The notes below the pieces were generated by a model that was not told where the DNA came from, ran no database searches, and saw nothing but the letters and a program-made list of their open reading frames with translations. The position numbers and the translations under genes were made by a program. From Desulfotalea sp. (GTDB taxonomy: Bacteria > Desulfobacterota > Desulfobulbia > Desulfobulbales > Desulfocapsaceae): 64,000 nucleotides of DNA. Position 1 is the stretch's first letter. Every line of letters begins with the position of its first letter. Where the stretch lies: positions 1-64,000 of the forward strand of contig NVXR01000008.1 in the NCBI GenBank assembly GCA_002733995.1, read 5' to 3'. Shown piece after piece: positions 27,049-35,612 of this stretch.

Positions 27049-28566
27049 TTAGGCTGCCAACTTCCTAATATACTCTATCAACGTCCGCACCCCAGTTCCC
27101 GAGGGGCCTTTAGGGATATAACTCTTTGCAGTACAGTCCCAGGCGGTTCCCGCAATATCCAGATGTGCCCATGGCGTTTTTCCGACAAATGTATGCAGGT
27201 ATTCAGCGGCAGTTATTGTTCCACCAGGCCTGCCTCCACTATTTTTAATATCGGCAACCTCTGATTTTATTTGCTTGGCAAACGCTTCATGTAAAGGCAA
27301 TTGCCAGGCGGGTTCCCCAGCCACAAGAGCCGCATCAATCAATGCCTTTGTAAGTGCCTTGTTGTTACTCAGAATGCCTGTATAATGATGACCTAGAGCA
27401 ATGATAACAGCACCAGTAAGAGTGGCAAGATCAATCACCGCGTCAGGGCTATACATTTCAATACCATAGGCGAGAGCATCTGCCAAAATGAGACGTCCTT
27501 CCGCATCGGTATTTTCAATCTCAGAAGTTACCCCACCGTAATGTGTTATGACATCACCAGGCTTTAGCGCCCCACCCCCATTCATATTGTCCGTTGAAGG
27601 AATAAGACAAATTACCCGAACAGCGGGTTGTTCTTTGGCAACAGCTTGCATAGCTGCTAGGGCTGCCGCTCCGCCACACATATCGAATTTCATATCCATC
27701 ATGCCCTGGGCAGGTTTGATGCTGATCCCCCCAGAGTCGAAGGTAAGACCTTTACCAACCAGCATAATGGTTTTTTCAGGATTCTCCGGTGAGTAGTCAA
27801 GAACAATAAGCTTAGGGTCTTCATGGGAGCCTTGGTTTACAGCAAGAATGCCCCCCATTCCTAGCTTAATCATCTCTTTCTTCTCAATGATTTTGCACTT
27901 CAAATTGTATTCAACGGCTAACTCTTCTGCAAATGTTGCGAAATGAGCTGGCGTCCAATAGTTGCCTGGCTCATTGGCCATATCTCTGGCGACAAGGGTA
28001 GCATTCACACAGTTAGTCCCAAGACTCACGGCCACTCGGACATCACTTAGATTATGAGCTCCGATAATGGTGATTTTTTTAAGGCCTTTGTACTCGTCTT
28101 TATCTTTTTTCTTATAGGACGCAAAGGCATACGCACCAAGGCCGATTCCCTCGATGAGGTAGCGGGCGATAACAGACTCTTCAAGACCTTTAATCTTAGG
28201 CAGCCATATACCGACTTCAGCCATTTTATTTTTTTTAGCAATCTTTGCTATATTTCCCCCTACAATCCGTAACTCTTCGAACAGGGAAGCTCGCTTGATT
28301 TTTCCTGTTTTTTTGCCCAGACCGGCAAGGAGAAGTGTTTTGCTGCGGAGTAAATTGGTCTCAATAGCAAAGGGGGGGTACAGGAGGACTTGTTCCCCAT
28401 TTTTTGCATCAAAACTGACACTATCTGTGATTTGTTTAAGGATCAGTCCAACGGTGTCCTCACAGATAAATTTTCCTTTTTTATCTGCACAAACAAAGGC
28501 TGCAAGCAGATCACCTTTAAACTCTTCGGGCTTTTTGTTTGACACTACAATATGAGCTAAATTCAT
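27049..28566 (-). CDS. pepA: Leucyl aminopeptidase (M17 family)
   Basis: Cytosolic dizinc aminopeptidase removing N-terminal residues from peptides. The 505-residue product has the M17 metal and catalytic motifs: GKGLTFDSGGISIKP (Lys and Asp ligands), the FDMCGG segment, and the signature NTDAEGRLILADAL with its Asp/Glu ligands and catalytic Arg. The variable N-terminal domain (about 1-170) is followed by the conserved catalytic domain. ATG 28566 is the first Met of the conserved start. It is probably transcribed together with the downstream cyclase gene. Confidence 0.96.
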   Translation of the reverse strand: MNLAHIVVSNKKPEEFKGDLLAAFVCADKKGKFICEDTVGLILKQITDSVSFDAKNGEQVLLYPPFAIETNLLRSKTLLLAGLGKKTGKIKRASLFEELRIVGGNIAKIAKKNKMAEVGIWLPKIKGLEESVIARYLIEGIGLGAYAFASYKKKDKDEYKGLKKITIIGAHNLSDVRVAVSLGTNCVNATLVARDMANEPGNYWTPAHFATFAEELAVEYNLKCKIIEKKEMIKLGMGGILAVNQGSHEDPKLIVLDYSPENPEKTIMLVGKGLTFDSGGISIKPAQGMMDMKFDMCGGAAALAAMQAVAKEQPAVRVICLIPSTDNMNGGGALKPGDVITHYGGVTSEIENTDAEGRLILADALAYGIEMYSPDAVIDLATLTGAVIIALGHHYTGILSNNKALTKALIDAALVAGEPAWQLPLHEAFAKQIKSEVADIKNSGGRPGGTITAAEYLHTFVGKTPWAHLDIAGTAWDCTAKSYIPKGPSGTGVRTLIEYIRKLAA

Positions 28567-29049
28567 AGTAAACCTTAAATATATTTTTAAATAACATCCA
28601 TGTTGTTAATTATCTAACCACGGTAAAGGAAAAGCAAGTTTGGATACGTTGCACCATGTCATTTATTAAATAAGCAGATAATGGTTGGCAAGCAAGCTAA
28701 CAGCTCAATCTTGCTTACGGGACATTAAAATCTGTTTATCAATACAGAAAACAGTACATTACAACCATAATAGCTACCTGAAAACTCATTTTTCCATCAG
28801 ATCATTTTTTTCCATAGTGATTCTCCTCTGGAATGAAGAATTTCAGCAAATCCCCATTGTTTCAAAATGTTGAAGAGACAGTCGCGCCTTTACAGTCTCA
28901 CTACCTTACAATTCACCAAAACGGCTCAATTACAAACGCAGACTAACAAATAACTCAAGATATCAATTGCCAAGACGTGTAGTTTAATGCTTGAATAGAT
29001 CAATAATCAAAATAGTTTTTACAATCCACCCTCTAACCAAGATAACAGA
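28567..29049. other. Divergent intergenic region, pepA / CBS membrane protein
   Basis: About 480 bases between pepA (minus) and the CBS-domain gene (plus). It should contain both promoters. I see no supported gene, RNA or strong hairpin; short frames inside are chance. Confidence 0.45.
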
Positions 29050-30096
29050 ATGACCTTGCTACACACTTTATTCATTTCAGTATCACTTGCCATCACGGTT
29101 TCTGCCCTCTGTTCCATCTGCGAGGCTGTTTTATACTCAATTTCCCCCAGTCAGGTAGAAATGCTCAAAAAGAGTGGCAATTCTGCGGCCGAACAACTTC
29201 AACATCTTAAAGCTGATATTGAAGAGCCCATTACTGCGATCTTAACGCTGAACACGATTGCCAATACAATCGGTGCTTCCGTAGCAGGGGCCACCGCCGC
29301 AAAATTATTTGGTGACGAAAACCTGATTCTATTTTCTGCGATTTTCACCCTAACAATACTGTTCTTTTCCGAAATCTTACCAAAAACTATTGGAGTAACC
29401 TACGCATACAAACTTGCACCTCTAATCACCCATCCACTCCAAATCATGATACTGGTCTTCAAACCCATCGTTTGGCTCTGTCGAACAGTGACAAGACTGC
29501 TTCCAAAAAAAGATGATGATTCGATTTCAGCCGAAGAGTTGCAAACCATCGCCAGCCTTTCAAGAATATCAGGTGACATAGAAGAGAATGAAGAAAAGGT
29601 CATTAATAATATTATCGACCTGAAGGCTAAAATAGTTCGGCAAGTTATGACCCCAAGAACAGTCACCTTCTCTATGGATGAAAGCATCAAAGTATCCGAG
29701 GCGATGGAACTGTTAAAAAAGCACGGTAGCCACAGTAGAATTCCTGTGTACAATGAAGAGCAAAACAACGTCTCTGGAATTGTAATGCTAAAGGATGTGC
29801 TCCGAGCGGCAGCTGACGGCGGAGGAGATACGACTCTTACACACTTCAAGATCGCCGCTCATTTCGTTCCTGAAACGGCTCCACTTAATCGCATTCTCAT
29901 CGATTTTTTTGACCGGAGGATTCACCTTTTTGTCGTCGTGGATGAATACGGAACAATGACAGGTGTCGTTTCGCTTGAAGATGTCATTGAGGAGATTGTA
30001 GGACAAGAAATTATAGATGAAACCGACAACGCACAAGACATGAGAGAATTAGCAAGATCCCAAAATATCGAATCACGAAGCACCTTTGAAGAGTAA
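29050..30096 (+). CDS. DUF21-CBS membrane protein (HlyC/CorC family, short form)
   Basis: The family is implicated in divalent metal transport or sensing. The 348-residue product has an N-terminal DUF21 membrane domain (about 1-165, with ALCSICEAVLYSISPSQVEML, LNTIANTIGAS and FFSEILPKTIGV). A CBS pair follows at about 195-320 (VRQVMTPRTVTFSMDE, GSHSRIPVYNEE, DEYGTMTGVVSLEDVIEEIVG). The C-terminal CorC_HlyC domain of the long form is absent; the protein ends about 25 residues after the CBS pair. This is a known short architecture. No obvious operon partner. Confidence 0.9.
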   Translation: MTLLHTLFISVSLAITVSALCSICEAVLYSISPSQVEMLKKSGNSAAEQLQHLKADIEEPITAILTLNTIANTIGASVAGATAAKLFGDENLILFSAIFTLTILFFSEILPKTIGVTYAYKLAPLITHPLQIMILVFKPIVWLCRTVTRLLPKKDDDSISAEELQTIASLSRISGDIEENEEKVINNIIDLKAKIVRQVMTPRTVTFSMDESIKVSEAMELLKKHGSHSRIPVYNEEQNNVSGIVMLKDVLRAAADGGGDTTLTHFKIAAHFVPETAPLNRILIDFFDRRIHLFVVVDEYGTMTGVVSLEDVIEEIVGQEIIDETDNAQDMRELARSQNIESRSTFEE

Positions 30097-30323
30097 TCGT
30101 TTACCTGGGATCAGCTCGCCATAATTTGTTTTTCAATGGGAAATAACATTTTCCATATTGCCACGAGCAGTGACGTAACTTCACTGCAGCGTAGGCGAGG
30201 GAAAAATTGTATCATTCTGCCACTCAAATTAGCCCGCATTCCCAAGATTATGCTGCTGCTCTCAGGTAAGCATTGACCATTTAAAAGTATTTTTCGATTT
30301 CCTGAATTGTGACGAAGTACAGG

Positions 30324-31433
30324 TTAGAACAGATTGCCACCCACCGCCGCCAGACGAAGAAGAACAGTTCTCACTTCTCCATTTCGTACGACCGTGAACT
30401 CCACCTCCGCACCAAGACCAAGTTGCTCCATTTCATCCTGGAGCTCGGACACAGACGTAACCTCTCGCCTGTTAATCTCTAAGATCGCGTCGCCTAGTAT
30501 TATGCCGCCACGCTGTTGAGCTGTGCCCCGTAAACCTGCACGTGCGGCTGGACCATCTGGGGCAATGGTAAGAATGAGTAAACCATCCACTCCTAGCCGC
30601 CTTGTCACCCTTCTATCTACAAAACTCACACCAATGCCAGGCTCAACAACTTGTCCATGTTCGATGATTTGTGGCACAATAGAATTGATCGTGTCAACAG
30701 GAACCGCAAACCCTATACCGGCATAACTGCCAGAAGGGCTATAAATTGCGGTATTAACACCGATTAATCGACCGGCACTATCGAGCAATGGTCCACCAGA
30801 ATTACCCGGATTAATAGCTGCATCCGTTTGAATAACTCCGTTTATATTTCGCCCAGTAACGGACTTAATTTGTCGATTCAAGGCCGAGATAATCCCGGAG
30901 GTGATAGTTTGATCAAAGCCAAACGGATTGCCTATGGCAAACACCTTTTGGCCAACCAGCAGGTTGCCTGACTCGCCTATGGCGATGGGGTGAAGTTGAT
31001 CTGGTAAGGAGGTGAGTTGCAGAACGGCCAAATCTTTATCAGGGGCCACGCCAACCAAAATGGCCTTCCAATTAGAATTGTCAGCCATTGTTACCTGAAT
31101 CTTATTGGCATCACTTATCACGTGATAGTTAGTGACAATTCTGCCGCCGCTATCCCAGACAAAACCGGACCCGGTTCCCTGGGGGATCTCAACCGGGTTA
31201 AGAGAAAAAAGACTTCGTCTCAGAGCAATGCTTGTTACATAAACAACGGAGGGGGAATTTTGACGAAAAATCTCTATAGTATTGACTTCATCAGCGGCCA
31301 ATGCACCCCGCGCGGTAATAGCTCTTGGAATTATTTCGGCCGGCTGAAAAAAGCGTTCTACCGGGTCGACGACAAACCAAAGAATAAAGCCGACGACAAC
31401 AAGCAAGGTAACTGGTGAAGTTTTTATATTCAT
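30324..31433 (-). CDS. HtrA-family serine protease with one PDZ domain (DegS/HhoA-like)
   Basis: Envelope quality-control protease. The 369-residue product has an N-terminal membrane anchor (about 8-24), a trypsin-like domain with the triad His104 (TNYHV), Asp134 (DKDLAVL) and Ser212 (NPGNSGGPL), and one C-terminal PDZ domain (about 270-365). One anchor plus one PDZ recalls DegS, but whether it acts in sigma-E signalling cannot be told; no rse genes are nearby. It starts 24 bases after mgtE on the same strand, so they are probably co-transcribed. Confidence 0.92.
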   Translation of the reverse strand: MNIKTSPVTLLVVVGFILWFVVDPVERFFQPAEIIPRAITARGALAADEVNTIEIFRQNSPSVVYVTSIALRRSLFSLNPVEIPQGTGSGFVWDSGGRIVTNYHVISDANKIQVTMADNSNWKAILVGVAPDKDLAVLQLTSLPDQLHPIAIGESGNLLVGQKVFAIGNPFGFDQTITSGIISALNRQIKSVTGRNINGVIQTDAAINPGNSGGPLLDSAGRLIGVNTAIYSPSGSYAGIGFAVPVDTINSIVPQIIEHGQVVEPGIGVSFVDRRVTRRLGVDGLLILTIAPDGPAARAGLRGTAQQRGGIILGDAILEINRREVTSVSELQDEMEQLGLGAEVEFTVVRNGEVRTVLLRLAAVGGNLF

Positions 31434-31457
31434 AAAGCCCGGTTACACTGGAGTTTT

Positions 31458-32840
31458 TTACAAATTGAGAAAAAACTTCGCCACCGTGAAATACATCAAC
31501 ACACCGAGTATATCAATTGAAGTGGTGACAAAAGGACCCGTCGCAATAGCGGCATCAACATCAAAACGTTTAAGGAAAATCGGAATCATTGTACCAAGAG
31601 TTGCCGCCATAGCCATGCAAAAGAATACTGAGATTCCCACAACCACACCCATCAAAGCGGGTTCGTTGAAACCAAGGAACGCGACCACACCAAGAAACAA
31701 GCCATAGGTAAGGCCAAGTATCAAACCCACCCGCATTTCTTTAAAAACAACCTTATGGGCCTCATCAAGATTAATCCTGCCCGTGGCAAGTCCCCGTACG
31801 ATAATTGTAGATGATTGGGTGGCAATGTTACCCCCCATTCCAATGACAACAGGAATAAACGATGCTAAGGCTATTACCTGGGATAACTCTTGTTCAAAAG
31901 CACCGATAATAAACATGGCCATGATACCACCAAGCCAAGATGCAAAAAGCCATGGCGCGCGTATTAAGGCACTATCTTTGGTGGATTTAAGGAGGATTTC
32001 TCGGTCTTTACCAGCACCAGCCATTTGCAGGAATTCCTCGGAGGCTTCTTCACGGATAACATCAATAATATCGTCTACCGTCACAATGCCTACAAGAGAA
32101 TAATTCGAATCGACAACAGGGACCGCCAGGAAATTGTACTTTGAGACCACGTGGGCTACCTCACCCTGGTCGGTATCTGTCGTAACAGAAATGACATTTG
32201 AATTCATAATGTCTTTTAACTTACGCTCGCTGGGATGCATCAACAGTTCTCTTAGCGAAACGACCCCGGATAACTTGAGGTCACCATGGGTGAGATAGAG
32301 GTAGAAAACCATCTCTTTTTCTTCGCTTTTCTTTTGGATGGACCTGATTGCATCTCCAGCTGTCAGTCCTTCATCGAGGTACATGAAATCAGGGGACATC
32401 AATCCACCTGCGCTCTCGGGATCGTACTGAAGTAATTCTTCTACTTCATCCCGGTCCTTCTGCTCCATATGTGCACGAATCTCACCAGCTATATCGTCGG
32501 GTAGAATTTCCAATAAATCGACGGCATCATCAGATGGCATATCTGAAACGATATCCGCCATATACTGAGGTGTTAATCCCTGGACAAGTTCGGCTACCAA
32601 AAGCCCATCAAGTTCACTTAAAAAAGTACCGACAGAGTCAAGCGTGGCAATGGTTTCAAATACGGTTTCCCGCTCTTCTTTAGTTAAATGACGGTACACC
32701 CATGCCATATCGGCGGGATGTGTTTTATTTATAAGTTTTTTGAGATGTAGCGTAGCCCCACGTCTGTTGAGACGCCGAACCATATCCAAAATTACCATCC
32801 CTTCATTACCCACAAGTTCCTTTTTAACTTTACCTTCCAT
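31458..32840 (-). CDS. mgtE: MgtE-type magnesium transporter
   Basis: Mg2+ channel gated by cytosolic magnesium. The 460-residue product has the full architecture: the N-terminal superhelical domain (about 10-130, with ELDGLLVAELVQGLTPQYMADIVSDMPSDDAVDLLE), two CBS domains (about 140-260; SAGGLMSPDFM and FLAVPVVDSNYSLVGIVTVDDIIDVI), then a five-helix membrane domain with FIPVVIGMGGNIATQSSTIIVRGLATG and the C-terminal GPFVTTSIDILGVLMYF. It is the first gene of a probable mgtE-htrA transcript. Confidence 0.96.
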   Translation of the reverse strand: MEGKVKKELVGNEGMVILDMVRRLNRRGATLHLKKLINKTHPADMAWVYRHLTKEERETVFETIATLDSVGTFLSELDGLLVAELVQGLTPQYMADIVSDMPSDDAVDLLEILPDDIAGEIRAHMEQKDRDEVEELLQYDPESAGGLMSPDFMYLDEGLTAGDAIRSIQKKSEEKEMVFYLYLTHGDLKLSGVVSLRELLMHPSERKLKDIMNSNVISVTTDTDQGEVAHVVSKYNFLAVPVVDSNYSLVGIVTVDDIIDVIREEASEEFLQMAGAGKDREILLKSTKDSALIRAPWLFASWLGGIMAMFIIGAFEQELSQVIALASFIPVVIGMGGNIATQSSTIIVRGLATGRINLDEAHKVVFKEMRVGLILGLTYGLFLGVVAFLGFNEPALMGVVVGISVFFCMAMAATLGTMIPIFLKRFDVDAAIATGPFVTTSIDILGVLMYFTVAKFFLNL

Positions 32841-33258
32841 ATCTACACCAGTGAAAAGAAATCAGAAAAATCAAGTTAGCTGCAAAAAGCACTACTTAAA
32901 GATTACACGACAAAACAATAATAAAATCAAATCTAGACAATGAAGTTTGCTCTCGCACTTGTACTCCTAGGCGTAGGCAAACAATTTCATATTTAAAGTC
33001 ACTATATTACTCACCTAGCGGTTATTTTCAAACTCACTTTTTATGAGTACTATTTTCTCACATTGACTTGCACCTGGGACTTGCTCGTCCCAGCCAATCC
33101 ACACTACCTAAAATAATTCATTGTTATTTCATATAAATGCAACGAAAAAACCCTGTTAAGACGAAGGCTAGATCAACTCCAGCAATCAGCATTGCAGCAA
33201 ACATTCAATTTTTTCTTAGTCTTTTTATAATCAATATATTTGTTATACTGTGGTAAGG
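32841..33258. other. AT-rich intergenic region upstream of mgtE
   Basis: About 420 bases, AT-rich, between two minus-strand genes. I looked for an M-box-like magnesium leader upstream of mgtE and did not recognise one. No gene or strong terminator is supported. Confidence 0.4.
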
Positions 33259-33459
33259 TCAAGAAAAGAGAGTCGTTTTTTGCACAATAAAGCAGAGACT
33301 CAGCCCCACAACCATCGCAATTACACCAAGTGAGCGTAAATGCCCAGCATCCATTATGCTTATTTTTTTTAACCAATCCTGCATCGCTTCAGGGGCCGCT
33401 ACATACGGCAAACCCTCCAAAACGAGTATCAGTCCTATCAGGAGAATAAAGAGTTTCAT
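33259..33459 (-). CDS. DUF2065 family small membrane protein
   Basis: From ATG 33459 (AAGG about 7 bases upstream) the 66-residue product reads as a two-helix membrane protein: MKLFILLIGLILVLEGLPYV, then PEAMQDWLKKISIMDAGHLRSLGVIAMVVGLSLCFIV. This matches DUF2065, a family often encoded near hflK/hflC or purA, of unknown function. An in-frame upstream extension to 33546 lacks a ribosome site and is not conserved-looking. It stands alone here. Confidence 0.82.
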   Translation of the reverse strand: MKLFILLIGLILVLEGLPYVAAPEAMQDWLKKISIMDAGHLRSLGVIAMVVGLSLCFIVQKTTLFS

Positions 33460-33838
33460 AGGGGGCCTTGTAACAAAAGGAAAAGTATTTTTCAAGATAC
33501 AGTTTATTTTACGACTGTTTGTAGCAGTTGTTTCGACGTATGACACTCAATTGCATTGCTTTTTCAAGAACCTCTTAATAGTATAGCCCACAATTTGATG
33601 GTGTCGTAGAAATGCAGCTCTACAACAGTGTAGATTTTTCCCCAGAAACAACATACCGCTGGTAGAGTTGTTTCTCCGCCAAAAACACTGGGAGCTGTTC
33701 GTGAATAGACCTTGTATAGCAAACGTTTTAAACGTAACCATCTAAAAAATTTGCCAACCTTTTTTCGAGTTTAACAAAATCTGATAATGCATTAAACACT
33801 TTCACTTTCCGAAAGCACCCAATATTTTCTATAAAAAC
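33460..33838. other. Divergent region before purM
   Basis: About 380 bases between the DUF2065 gene (minus) and purM (plus). No gene is supported. A promoter for purM is expected near 33750-33830, but I could not select a convincing pair. Confidence 0.4.
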
Positions 33839-34891
33839 ATGACAAACCCAACACAATCTAAATACAGTGAAGCCGGCGTCGACATAGATAAAGGCAATCA
33901 ATTTGTTGATGAAATTAAAGATATCGTTTCAACAACGCATCAGCGCGGGGTACTTGGCGGACTTGGCGGTTTTTCTTCGCACATCGCTATTGATACAAAC
34001 AAATATAAAAAACCGGTTATCGTTAACTCCACAGATGGAGTTGGAACGAAACTAGCTATCGCCCAGCTTTGCAATAAACACGACACCATAGGTATCGATC
34101 TTGTCGCAATGTGCGTCAATGACCTCATTGTAGGGGGCGCTACTCCCTTATGCTTCCTTGACTACTTTGCTGTCGGTAAACTTGATATCGAGATTGCCAA
34201 ACAAGTAATCACCGGAATAGCTGAAGGTTGCAAACAAGCCTTATGTTCACTCGTTGGTGGTGAGACAGCAGAGATGCCAGGTCTTTACCAGAATGAAGAT
34301 TACGATTTGGCAGGTTTCGTTACCGGAATCGTTGATCGGGATTCCATCATAGATGGCTCCGATATAAGTGCAGGTGACAAAATAATTGGTATCGCATCCA
34401 GCGGTATTCACTCCAACGGTTATTCTCTTGTTAGAAAGATTTGTTTTACAGACAATAATCTTGATGTGAAAGAATACTTCAGTGAACTGGGCTGCACCCT
34501 TGGAGAAGAACTTCTCAGACCTACCAAGATTTATGTCCAATCAGTCTTAAACGTTTTGAAGAATTACCCTATAAATGGAATGGTTCACAACACAGGCGGA
34601 GGCTTTATCGATAACGTTCCGCGTGTTTTGCCCAAAGGATGCAAGGCAGAGATTGACTCCAATAACTGGACTATCCCACCTATCTTCAACTTCCTTATGA
34701 AGCGAGGAGACGTTCCTTTAAACGAAATGTTCAGAACATTTAACATGGGAATTGGTCTGTTAGTTATCGTTAATGAAGCAAAAGCGGATGATATCTGTCA
34801 TCATTTTCAAGCACTGGGAGAAACGGCCTCGATTATTGGTAAGATTTCTCACCTTGAAGCGGATGAAACTGAGCCCGTTATTATAAAATAA
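33839..34891 (+). CDS. purM: Phosphoribosylformylglycinamidine cyclo-ligase (AIR synthetase)
   Basis: ATP-dependent closure of FGAM to AIR in purine synthesis, feeding the branch used by PurC at 2.6-3.5 kb. The 350-residue product has the PurM landmarks: SKYSEAGVDIDKGN, GGLGGFSS, NSTDGVGTKLAIA, DLVAMCVNDLIVGGATPLCFLDYFA, GETAEMPG, and GIASSGIHSNGYSLVRK. The length is standard. It is monocistronic, followed by a hairpin shared with the convergent mog gene. Confidence 0.97.
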   Translation: MTNPTQSKYSEAGVDIDKGNQFVDEIKDIVSTTHQRGVLGGLGGFSSHIAIDTNKYKKPVIVNSTDGVGTKLAIAQLCNKHDTIGIDLVAMCVNDLIVGGATPLCFLDYFAVGKLDIEIAKQVITGIAEGCKQALCSLVGGETAEMPGLYQNEDYDLAGFVTGIVDRDSIIDGSDISAGDKIIGIASSGIHSNGYSLVRKICFTDNNLDVKEYFSELGCTLGEELLRPTKIYVQSVLNVLKNYPINGMVHNTGGGFIDNVPRVLPKGCKAEIDSNNWTIPPIFNFLMKRGDVPLNEMFRTFNMGIGLLVIVNEAKADDICHHFQALGETASIIGKISHLEADETEPVIIK

Positions 34892-35031
34892 TTTTAACTG
34901 TGCCCCTGCTCGAATTTTTCGGTTACCCCGGTAACTGGGAATTAACCAACATCTAGCCTAACAAAACCACTCGTTAGGTAAGGCAGGTCAGGAAAATTAC
35001 TTTTTGCTTCAACATCAGTTGTACAACTGAT

Positions 35032-35061
35032 AAAGGCCACACTGTCTCCAGTGTGGCCTTT
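35032..35061. terminator. Hairpin between convergent purM and mog
   Basis: AAAGGCCACACTG and CAGTGTGGCCTTT form a perfect 13-bp stem around TCTC. It lies about 140 bases after purM and about 27 before the mog stop. Flanking T-runs are weak on both strands (ATCGTTTT on the plus side), but stem strength and position suggest a shared terminator. Confidence 0.7.
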
Positions 35062-35087
35062 ATCGTTTTCGCCCCCGTAGTTATATA

Positions 35088-35597
35088 CTACGCAGCACCA
35101 CAATCACTGGTTTCCCCTTTAATCTTTTCAAGGGCGTGTACAAGAACAGGTAACACAACCTCCAGATTTTCTCTTGCAGCCTTCAGGCTACCTGGAAGAT
35201 TTATGATAAGACACTCTTTACGGATACCAACCCGGCCTCTAGACAACATGGCCCTTGACGTTTTCAAAAGACTTGCACTCCGCATAGCCTCCGCCATACC
35301 TGGGACTTCTTTTTCGAGCACATCATCCATCGCCTCTGGGGTAACATCTGTTGGTGAGACCCCGGTTCCGCCCGTAGTGACAATAAGATCAACCCCCTTA
35401 TCATCGACGAGTCCTACCAAGGTCTCAACAATAACCGCTCTGTTGTCTGGTATTATTTGATAATGGCCAAGAGAATAGCCCTCGGCTATAAGTGTCTCCT
35501 GCAGATAGGCACCACTGGTATCCAGCCGCTCTCCCCTTGACCCTTTATCACTCATTGTTACTACAGCAAAAGAATACGTAACCTCTTTACTACTCAT
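35088..35597 (-). CDS. mog: Molybdenum cofactor biosynthesis protein, MogA/MoaB type
   Basis: Adenylates molybdopterin before metal insertion. The 169-residue product has the family sites: DKGSRGERLDTSG near the N-terminus, DLIVTTGGTGVSPTDVTPEAM in the middle, and INLPGSLKAARENLEVVLPVLVHAL at the end. MogA and MoaB are hard to separate by sequence. It follows the EF-G-like gene by 15 bases and is probably co-transcribed. The molybdopterin oxidoreductase at 63.6 kb would be a user of its product. Confidence 0.9.
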   Translation of the reverse strand: MSSKEVTYSFAVVTMSDKGSRGERLDTSGAYLQETLIAEGYSLGHYQIIPDNRAVIVETLVGLVDDKGVDLIVTTGGTGVSPTDVTPEAMDDVLEKEVPGMAEAMRSASLLKTSRAMLSRGRVGIRKECLIINLPGSLKAARENLEVVLPVLVHALEKIKGETSDCGAA

Positions 35598-35612
35598 TAC
35601 TACTCCTTGTAA

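Noticed and set aside
32841..33000. Magnesium-responsive M-box leader upstream of mgtE
   Set aside because: No recognisable conserved core or leader terminator on the minus strand.
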